The notes under the pieces were generated by a model. It had not been told where the DNA came from and made no database searches. It worked only from the letters and a program-made list of their open reading frames with translations. The translations under genes and the position numbers were made by a program. DNA of 58,048 nt from Spirochaetia bacterium (GTDB lineage Bacteria; Spirochaetota; Spirochaetia; Treponematales; Breznakiellaceae), in contig BNVB01000004.1 in assembly GCA_025997795.1 (NCBI GenBank), positions 1-58,048 of the forward strand. Direction: 5' to 3'. Positions 51,962 through 58,048 of the stretch are shown here, in pieces. Positions within the stretch are counted from its first letter, which is position 1, and every line of letters starts with the position of its first letter.

Positions 51962-52565
51962 GAATGCAAAAAAAACTATTTTAGCCATTGATGATGATAT
52001 TACCATCCTTACCTTGCTCCGTACCATTCTAGAGGGTACTTTTGAAGTATGCCTTGCCAAAAACGCTGAAATAGCCATGAAAATTCTGCATACCACCCGG
52101 ATCGATATGATTCTGCTTGATATGAAAATGCCCGGTTTATCCGGCATAGAATTACTGGATGCTATTCATCAGAACACGTCTTTTTATTATATTCCCATCA
52201 TCGTGGTAAGCTCCTGCGGAACGCCGGATGTTATTGTTCCGGCAAAAAAAGCCGGGGCCAGCGATTTTATCGTCAAACCCATTGTACCCAGAACCCTCCT
52301 GGAAAAAATTCATTCCACTTTTAAGATAAGCGCAAAAAAAATAAATCACGATATACTTTCCAGAAAACTCATTATACTGGAGACCGCCTGTGAACAGGGC
52401 AAAAGCAGCCGGGTAGAAGAAGTGGTGGATGAACTATCCCAGGTGTACTACAACATTGCCACCGATCTGGAAATTGCCGAAATTTGCAAATGCGCCAGGG
52501 AAATGAATTACAATCTGGCCGCCAAGAAAATTTCCAAACTCCTTTCCGGTTTATCTGCCCGGTGA
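51954..52565 (+). CDS. Response regulator (REC domain) with helical C-terminus
   Basis: 203 residues. The receiver domain has the acidic pocket D13-D15 (AIDDD), phospho-acceptor D56 (MILLDMKMPG), S86 (VVSS) and K108 (IVKP). The C-terminal 75 residues are helical and resemble the degenerate bundle at the end of the preceding Hpt protein ('RVEEVVDELSQVYYNIATDLEIAEI'), not a DNA-binding domain. So it probably works by protein contacts. It is coupled both to the Hpt gene (8-base overlap) and to rsmE (GTGA overlap). Confidence 0.9.
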   Translation: MLENAKKTILAIDDDITILTLLRTILEGTFEVCLAKNAEIAMKILHTTRIDMILLDMKMPGLSGIELLDAIHQNTSFYYIPIIVVSSCGTPDVIVPAKKAGASDFIVKPIVPRTLLEKIHSTFKISAKKINHDILSRKLIILETACEQGKSSRVEEVVDELSQVYYNIATDLEIAEICKCAREMNYNLAAKKISKLLSGLSAR

Positions 52566-53359
52566 ATCTTGTTCTTTTTACAAGCGATGAACTCACTCAA
52601 AATAACGGCCCGCTTCCCGGCCCGAAAATCGGTCCGGTTTCCGAGACATTACCCCGGCACGATGAACGGGCAGTGCATCTCCTTAAGGTGCTGCACAAAA
52701 AAGCGGGGGATCGCTTTGATGCAGGAATACTTGGCGGGAAGCTGGGAACCGCCGTCATTGAAACAATAGATACCGGTACGCTGTCTTTTTCTCTGACGGC
52801 GGATACGGAGCCGCCTCCCCGCACACAGATCCGGCTTGGCGTTGGTTTTCCCCGGCCCATCCAGCTCAGGCGGCTTTTGCGGGACTGCGCCAGCCTTGGT
52901 TTGGCGGCGGTGGATTTGGTAAATACCGAATTGGGCGAAAAAAGTTACCGTGATACAAAACTGCTGGATGACGGCGGCGCTCATGCCGCCTTTGTTGAAG
53001 GGGCCGCCCAGTCCCGGGATACCCGGCTCCCGGAACTTGCCGTGTACCCCAGCCTAAGCGCCTGGCTAAGCGCCAAACCCTGGACCGGGGTACCGTTCCT
53101 CGCAGCGGCGGATAATGTACGGCCCCAGGGTTCATTTGGGGAAGCCGGTTATCCTGGCATGAAGAATGGCGGGAAATCTACAAAGCCCGCGCCGGTGATA
53201 CTGGCGGTTGGAGCGGAGCGGGGCTGGAGCGAAACTGAACGGGCCCTGCTGGAAACGGCGGGTTTTCTCCGGCTTTCCATGGGGAGCCGGGCGCTTCGAA
53301 CCGAAACAGCCTGTGTGGCGGCGATTATTCTTTTAATGGAAAAAATGGGCCTCCTCTAA
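52562..53359 (+). CDS. rsmE: 16S rRNA m3U1498 methyltransferase
   Basis: A 265-residue SPOUT methyltransferase. An N-terminal PUA-like part ('RHDERAVHLLKVLHKKAGDRFD') is followed by the trefoil-knot domain, with 'VILAVGAERGWSETERALL' and 'LSMGSRALRTETACVAAIILLME' as the SAM-binding knot motifs. A spirochaete variation is the insert at about 200-215. The start is the GTG at 52562, which overlaps the stop of the response regulator (GTGA). Convergent with the next gene, overlapping it by 4 bases. Confidence 0.92.
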   Translation: MNLVLFTSDELTQNNGPLPGPKIGPVSETLPRHDERAVHLLKVLHKKAGDRFDAGILGGKLGTAVIETIDTGTLSFSLTADTEPPPRTQIRLGVGFPRPIQLRRLLRDCASLGLAAVDLVNTELGEKSYRDTKLLDDGGAHAAFVEGAAQSRDTRLPELAVYPSLSAWLSAKPWTGVPFLAAADNVRPQGSFGEAGYPGMKNGGKSTKPAPVILAVGAERGWSETERALLETAGFLRLSMGSRALRTETACVAAIILLMEKMGLL

Positions 53360-54171
53360 AATTTTTCCAGTTCTTCTTCCACTTCTCCCAGACGTTTGCT
53401 CAATGTATCGATGGTTCTTTCCAGGCGGATCTTTTCCTTTTCCAGCCGCTGCCGCTGATCTTCTTCCGTGGGGGCCAGGGCAGAAGTATTGCCCTGCCGC
53501 AGGGCGGTTTTAACCGAATCGGGACTTTTTCCCGTAAGCAGGGCCTTTTCTGCCCCGGTGCGGTCGTCTTCGTTCCGGATCCCCGCCAGGTAACGCATAT
53601 TGTCCGCCCCAAGCCGGGGGTCCAGATCGTACTGGTACATCTTCATTGCCGTTTGGGCCGCCAGCTTGGGAATACGGAGCACCCGATCCACATAATCCTC
53701 AAAGCGGCCACCGATTTTATCGCAAAGATCGTAGGCTTTAAGAAGTTCCCTGCCCAGCTCTTTTACCAGATTACCGTTTTCCTCCAGAAATTTCTTTTTG
53801 ATAAGGGCGGTTAGTTTTTCCAGTTCCGGCGAACCGGCAAACACATTCCGGTGAATCTTCTTAAGCTCGGCCTTTTCCAGCAATTCGTGAAAAATCGCCC
53901 AAAATTCCGAAGTGTGGGCCTTGGCAGACAGGGTTCCGCCCCGGGCACAGGCATGGAGATGATGGGCATACTCATGAATTGCCGTGTAAACAAGAAGATT
54001 TTCGCCGCTGGTATCGGCAGTAAAATTCCGGTTATGAAGGATAATTTCCCTGGTTTCAGTTTTGTAAAGACCATTAACCTTGCTGCTCTTTTTCCCCGAA
54101 AAAATAACGGAAAATTCCAGCGGCGCATCGGCAATGGAAAGCAGGGCCTTCTTTACTTGATCCTGATTCAT
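53356..54171 (-). CDS. Putative zinc metallopeptidase (HExxH)
   Basis: A 271-residue protein with a zincin motif 'IHEYAHHLHA' (HExxH, about 66-70) and a downstream His/Glu-rich helix ('HTSEFWAIFHELLE') that could give the third ligand. The C-terminal 50 residues are a coiled coil. No signal peptide, so cytosolic. It resembles anonymous conserved treponemal proteins; SprT-like or ImmA-like zincins are the nearest idea by motif. It converges with rsmE, and its ATG is at 54171. Confidence 0.65.
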   Translation of the reverse strand: MNQDQVKKALLSIADAPLEFSVIFSGKKSSKVNGLYKTETREIILHNRNFTADTSGENLLVYTAIHEYAHHLHACARGGTLSAKAHTSEFWAIFHELLEKAELKKIHRNVFAGSPELEKLTALIKKKFLEENGNLVKELGRELLKAYDLCDKIGGRFEDYVDRVLRIPKLAAQTAMKMYQYDLDPRLGADNMRYLAGIRNEDDRTGAEKALLTGKSPDSVKTALRQGNTSALAPTEEDQRQRLEKEKIRLERTIDTLSKRLGEVEEELEKF

Positions 54172-54229
54172 AGTTCTATAGTACCCTATTCTTATGCTTT
54201 GCCGCTATTATGCCGATAGTTAATCAAGA

Positions 54230-55201
54230 ATGACTCGTTTTCTTAAACCTTGTTTTGTTTTTTGTATTTCTTTTTTTCTCCTTGGCGCGGTAAGCGGAAG
54301 CCGGACAGCTTCGAATTTTCCCTACCTCTACTTTACAACCTATTACCGGGAATGGCTGCTCCAGGAAGCGGCAAAACCCTACTGGGCCGCTACGGAACTG
54401 GAAAGCCTTGAACAGCGGCAGACGGTTCAGCCCATCTTTCTTAACAACGATATTCTTGCTTTTTACGGACATCCCCTTTCGCCAAACATGGGAATCTTAG
54501 GCAGGTATGACCCGGCGGAACTTAATACCATCCTTAATACCCTGGCGGCGGAATATGATGAAGTTAACGGCCGGCGGGGGGTTCGCAAGGCCTTTTATAT
54601 TATCTATGGGACTGTTCAGCCCAGGGGGGAAATTGGTTATATCCCCGATGAGGTACTTCAAAGTTATATCCGCTTTGCCCTGGAAAACGATATGCTCATC
54701 TTTATTGATCACCAGATAGGCCGTTACGATCCGCTGGACTCGCTCAAGATGATGCTGCCCTACCTTCAGTATCCCAATGTTCATCTGGCCCTGGACCCCG
54801 AGTGGCGTACCGATAGACCAATGCGCCTGATTGGTAATATGGGCGCCGAAGAAATAAACGAAGCTCAAAAAATAATGTCAGAATATATCGCAAAGTACCG
54901 CCTTTCCGGTGAACGGATGCTGGTAATTCACCAGTTTCACCACAGTATGATCCAGGACAGAAAAGATGTACGCACCGGATATGACCGGGTAACCCTGGTT
55001 CACTGTGCCGATGGTTTTGGCAGTCCCGAACTAAAACGCAGCACCTATGCGTACAATGCCCAGGCAAAAAATATTCCCGTCAAGGGGTTCAAACTTTTTT
55101 ACAATTTTAAGATTCCCGGTGCAGGTTATGATGATCCGCTTTTAAGCCCCGCGGAAGTAAACGAACTTAACCCGCGGCCAAGCCTTATCATGTATCAGTA
55201 A
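54230..55201 (+). CDS. Conserved secreted protein of unknown function
   Basis: A 323-residue exported protein with an uncleaved or Sec signal (residues 1-25). The core has a repeated TIM-barrel-like beta/alpha pattern: 'LNNDILAFYGHPLSPNMGILG', 'FIDHQIGRYDPLDSLKMMLPYL', 'NVHLALDPEWR', 'MLVIHQFHHSMIQDR', 'VHCADGFGSPELKR' and 'GFKLFYNFKIPG'. The 'LALDPEWR' and 'HQF..MI' motifs also occur, as I remember them, in secreted actinobacterial proteins. Acidic and histidine residues line up as in hydrolases, but no activity is assigned. Confidence 0.7.
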   Translation: MTRFLKPCFVFCISFFLLGAVSGSRTASNFPYLYFTTYYREWLLQEAAKPYWAATELESLEQRQTVQPIFLNNDILAFYGHPLSPNMGILGRYDPAELNTILNTLAAEYDEVNGRRGVRKAFYIIYGTVQPRGEIGYIPDEVLQSYIRFALENDMLIFIDHQIGRYDPLDSLKMMLPYLQYPNVHLALDPEWRTDRPMRLIGNMGAEEINEAQKIMSEYIAKYRLSGERMLVIHQFHHSMIQDRKDVRTGYDRVTLVHCADGFGSPELKRSTYAYNAQAKNIPVKGFKLFYNFKIPGAGYDDPLLSPAEVNELNPRPSLIMYQ

Positions 55202-55217
55202 TGGTTCTAACGTTCAA

Positions 55218-56090
55218 TTATACGCCCAGCGCATTTTTTAATACATAACCAACCCCAAAGGACAGGGCCGCAACTCCAAGGCTGATAAGGGACATTTCCA
55301 AAAAACGGCGGATAAAATTAAGTTCCTTTGCCGTGGAAAGATAATAGTTAAAAAGAAAAATAATAAGCACCGCCGCCGCCAGGGTTATTGCCAAAGCGGA
55401 AAAACGGTTTTCCATTAACAAAAAGGGAAGAATAAGGATCATCACGGTAATGATATAAGCGCTGCCGGTATACAATGCCGATTTGACCGCCCGGCTGTCT
55501 CCCTCGGCCCTGCTGGAAAGATAGTCCGATGCGGCCATGGAAAAAGCCGCAGAAATACCGGTAACCAGTCCTACAAGGCTAATAACTCTGGTTTCTCCCA
55601 GGGCCAGGGTAAAACCTGCCAGCGCCCCGGTAAGTTCCACCAGGGCATCGTTTAGCCCAAGTACAATGGAACCCACATAACGGAGTAATTCTTCGTCCAG
55701 CATAGTAAGCATCTTGTTTTCATGGGCCGCCTCTTCGTCGCTAATCTTTTTTGCCTCGGGAAAGTAACTAATAAGTTTGCCATAGGTTTTTTGGGCAAGG
55801 CCCTCGCCCTTTTCCATTCGTTTAAGCGTAAAGGTAAGACCCAAAATTCTGGCTGTTACAATGATACGAAAAGCCATAAAACGGTTTGGTTTAAGCGCCA
55901 CGCCGGTTTTGCTTTGCCAGTATTCGGCATGGCGTTTTTCTTCTTCCCCCACGGCACGGAGTACTTCTGCATTGTGGGGATCTTTACAGAGCAATGCAAG
56001 TTTGGTATACACCACCCATTCGGTAAGTTCATTCCGCTGAACAGTCAAGGATGCTTTGGCAATTTTTTCATCGGCGATGAGTGTTTTCAT
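55218..56090 (-). CDS. Erythrin-VIT (ferritin-like + VIT1) iron transporter
   Basis: A 290-residue fusion. The ferritin-like N-domain (1-135) carries the di-iron helices ('NELTEWVVYTKLALL', 'VGEEEKRHAEYW', 'SDEEAAHENKML'). The VIT1/CCC1 membrane part follows (140-290; 'VLGLNDALVELTGALAGFTLAL', five segments). Er-VIT proteins export or sequester Fe or Mn. It overlaps pheT by 4 bases, so it is read from that operon. With feoAB it makes two iron-handling systems in this window. Confidence 0.88.
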   Translation of the reverse strand: MKTLIADEKIAKASLTVQRNELTEWVVYTKLALLCKDPHNAEVLRAVGEEEKRHAEYWQSKTGVALKPNRFMAFRIIVTARILGLTFTLKRMEKGEGLAQKTYGKLISYFPEAKKISDEEAAHENKMLTMLDEELLRYVGSIVLGLNDALVELTGALAGFTLALGETRVISLVGLVTGISAAFSMAASDYLSSRAEGDSRAVKSALYTGSAYIITVMILILPFLLMENRFSALAITLAAAVLIIFLFNYYLSTAKELNFIRRFLEMSLISLGVAALSFGVGYVLKNALGV

Positions 56091-57850
56091 ACGTTTACCA
56101 GCGACTCGGCGTCCAGTTCACAGGCTGTGCAGGGAACGGTGATGCCCCAGTTTTCCAGCACTTCCGGATGTATTTCGCCAAAAACCCCAATGGCCCTGCC
56201 CCGGGAAAGGAGCGCCGCCGCCCGGCCGGGAATAAAACGGCTGTCGGCAGCTTCTTCCACAGCGTATTCCCGGGAAAGGTAATAAAACAGGGTTTGCAGT
56301 TCCGCTGCTATGGTATTAAAGTTTGCGTCTGCACCGGCATGGAGAAAACCCAGGTACTGCCTGGTTACCGAACCATAGTTTTCTGTATCTTCGAGGTAGG
56401 CAACTTTGCCTGCTTCAAAGATACGATGGGGATAAACCGCCCGGCCGGAAACAGCTTCGCTCTGCATAAGCGAAGCCAAAACGCTGTCCCGGACATATTC
56501 GTAGTTTTCTGTCATGGGGTTGGAGATTCGAATAATCCTGGAACCTTTGCCCAGCATATTTTCTACCAGGTCTTTGCGGGAACCCAGGTAATTGTAGATC
56601 ATTTCCTGATAACCCAGACCAACCATAATTTCCTTGATCCGGCGGCTGAACATGGTAACGGGGGTAAGGCGGCCCACGGTAAAATCACGGGGCCGTTCGG
56701 GGGTAAAGGTTTTTAGGCCCCGGCCCATCATAATGTCTTCCATTACGTCCGCCGCATGGAGAAAATCGTTCCGGTATTCCGGGGGCCAGGCCTTTACACC
56801 TTCGCTTTGCAATTCTGCGGAGCTGCCTTGCGAAGCGGGGGCCTTTTCCGCACGCACCCCCATGCGGGCCAGCGCCTTAACGCAGTCACCGGCGTCGATC
56901 TTTTCACCCAGATATTTTTCGATGCGGGCCAGAGAACAGACCACCGGCTCTTGAAAGTAATAGGGAGTAATGCAGTTTTTTCCAAAGGGCGTATCGTATT
57001 CATAGGCCACTTCCACCGGTTCAATGGTAAAACCGTTGTCCGCCAGATCGCAGGCAACAATGGAAGCTGCCAGAGTTACCGAAGCCTGGTCCGTGCCGGT
57101 AAGTTCCACAAATAGATCCGTGTCTCCCACCTGAACGGCGCCCAGTCCGGCGGAATTGATAATAGGCGGATACGAAAGAACTTCCCCCTCTGAATCGGTT
57201 AAGAGGGGATGAATGGGCTCGTGTTCCTGGATAAAGGCATATTCCTTGCCCTTTGGGTGCTGCTTAAGAATCTCCCGCAGGGTAAGGGCGGTATCCCACT
57301 GGAGGGGCACAAAGGAAATGCTGTCCGGGTCCACTCCCTTGTAGATGATGGGCCACTTGATTTGGGACGTGCGGTATAAACCCATGGAGATAGTCCGCCG
57401 TTTGCGGCCAAAGTTCCAGGCAAGTTTTTCCTGGGTCTGGATCATATCCCGCAGCATGGGATCGCTGATTGGCTTACCGGAAGCAACAAAACCCGCCAGA
57501 TACGGCCGCACCCCTTTAACGGATTTTTCCACCACCACCCTGTGCTGTGCAGCCTGGGGTTTTCCCGGGGAGGAAAAAAACGGATAGGCCGCCGCCGCGC
57601 CGCCATTATACACCCTAAGCTGCCGGGCACAACCAGCGGTACCCCAAAGATCGGGTCGGTTGGTGTCGTTTAGTTCTATCTTTAACACCCGTTCTGCCGG
57701 CGGCAAAGATGTATCGCTGTCTTCGTCCAGTTCCGCCTTGGCGCAGCTTAGCGCTTCTTCAAAGGCTTCGCGGGTTTTCCAGATACTTTTTCCGCCGGGG
57801 CATCCGGCCAGGGTGTAAAATGCTTCTTCGTTTACTTCTATCTTGGGCAT
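56087..57850 (-). CDS. pheT: Phenylalanyl-tRNA synthetase beta subunit (spirochaete/archaeal type)
   Basis: A 587-residue beta chain, shorter than the about 800 residues of most bacteria and close to the archaeal and eukaryotic type known from spirochaetes. It contains the B3/B4 editing part ('DTDLFVELTGTDQASVTLAASIVACDLADNGFTIEPV') and the B5 and class II-like core ('VMEDIMMGRGLKTFTPERPRDFTVGRLTPVTMFSRRI'). The EMAP-like tRNA-binding domain is absent at the N-terminus. ATG 57850 (MPKIEVNEE) is chosen over the TTG two codons upstream. pheS is not in the window. Confidence 0.94.
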   Translation of the reverse strand: MPKIEVNEEAFYTLAGCPGGKSIWKTREAFEEALSCAKAELDEDSDTSLPPAERVLKIELNDTNRPDLWGTAGCARQLRVYNGGAAAAYPFFSSPGKPQAAQHRVVVEKSVKGVRPYLAGFVASGKPISDPMLRDMIQTQEKLAWNFGRKRRTISMGLYRTSQIKWPIIYKGVDPDSISFVPLQWDTALTLREILKQHPKGKEYAFIQEHEPIHPLLTDSEGEVLSYPPIINSAGLGAVQVGDTDLFVELTGTDQASVTLAASIVACDLADNGFTIEPVEVAYEYDTPFGKNCITPYYFQEPVVCSLARIEKYLGEKIDAGDCVKALARMGVRAEKAPASQGSSAELQSEGVKAWPPEYRNDFLHAADVMEDIMMGRGLKTFTPERPRDFTVGRLTPVTMFSRRIKEIMVGLGYQEMIYNYLGSRKDLVENMLGKGSRIIRISNPMTENYEYVRDSVLASLMQSEAVSGRAVYPHRIFEAGKVAYLEDTENYGSVTRQYLGFLHAGADANFNTIAAELQTLFYYLSREYAVEEAADSRFIPGRAAALLSRGRAIGVFGEIHPEVLENWGITVPCTACELDAESLVNV

Positions 57851-57918
57851 GCGCAAACCGCCTCCCAGCGGCGTAGGGTATAATTTATACTACGATATGT
57901 GGGACTATGTTTTCAAGT

Positions 57919-57991
57919 TAGCGCATTGCTTCACGTTAAATCTTACCATAGCGCATCGAATTCCTCACGTTAAAATCTTACCGTAGCCCAT
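57919..57991. repeat. Short direct repeats upstream of pheT
   Basis: TAGCGCAT occurs at 57919 and 57949, and TAGCCCAT at 57984, with TCACGTTAAA(A)TCTTACC between each pair. The spacing is 30 and 35 bases. The repeats lie 70-140 bp upstream of pheT in the last 200 bp of the window, which shows no gene. Confidence 0.6.
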
Positions 57992-58048
57992 ACACTAAAC
58001 CCGGCGCCATCGGACTTTAACCCGCGGCAGCCGGGGGTACACATGGGG

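Noticed and set aside
57930..57980. A parS site (TTCACGTTAAA resembles TTTCACGTGAAA)
   Set aside because: It lacks the palindromic second half in both copies, so it does not fit a ParB site.

Overview
The window reads as chromosomal DNA of a spirochaete, most likely a Treponema relative. The basis is the gene set: a long DnaE next to YggT and RecG, a spirochaete/archaeal-type PheRS beta chain, a hinge-poor SMC, Rpn-type PD-(D/E)XK 'transposase' genes, and an integron-like cassette array with cassettes facing the same way as the recombinase gene, a layout I recall from Treponema denticola. The housekeeping genes look GC-balanced (roughly 50-55 percent by eye), while several accessory stretches are strongly AT-rich. 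No rRNA, tRNA or CRISPR array was seen.

Layout. (1) 1-5126: an AT-rich gene-cassette array. Four recombination-site-like repeats of about 175 bp separate cassettes carrying small lipoprotein, membrane or unknown genes, or no gene. The array ends at a lone core site, four degenerate repeats spaced about 36 bp, and a tyrosine recombinase with an N-terminal extension. (2) 5275-11494: a lipoprotein of the DNase I-like (EEP) fold, feoAB iron uptake, parAB and proC. (3) 11695-20191: a decayed conflict or signalling island. It holds a kinase/vWA/PP2C triad of the TerY-P kind with a broken kinase, AT-rich membrane-protein genes, copies of an N-terminal module, a YafQ-type toxin-antitoxin pair, and the wreck of a primase-helicase of the TOTE type. 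(4) 20226-24767: proB, then a leftward operon of a V4R-domain protein, a GGDEF diguanylate cyclase, a DUF6941-like protein and a SulP transporter. (5) 24872-31864: dnaE, a YggT protein and recG, tightly packed. (6) 31946-46462: a DUF2157-like membrane protein, a type II pantothenate kinase-like protein, galK, sbcCD, a GPH-type sugar symporter, smc, a YjbQ-family protein and thrS. (7) 46592-50146: an intact and a broken Rpn-type nuclease gene around a candidate small RNA and an outer-membrane barrel gene. (8) 50154-57850: an M29-like aminopeptidase, an Hpt protein with a response regulator, rsmE, a putative zincin, a conserved secreted protein, an erythrin-VIT iron transporter and pheT.

The strongest unusual signal is the cassette array. 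In all four complete cassettes, the 18 bp at the cassette start are an inverted copy of the 18 bp at its end, far beyond the 7-bp core boxes of an ordinary integron. Each pair differs at one position only, always position 11. The inner boxes of the repeats also covary. The neighbouring recombinase lacks the insertion that defines integron integrases. Other points of interest are a 22-bp repeat that sits inside dnaE and sbcD in different reading frames, a hairpin repeat in three copies (one inside a broken nuclease gene), a promoter-hairpin-terminator unit that looks like a small RNA gene, and an SMC whose hinge seems to be replaced by a short linker.

Limits: everything is read by eye from the sequence and from memory of protein families. 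No database search, folding program or alignment was run. Family names given as 'like' are pattern recognition, not search results.
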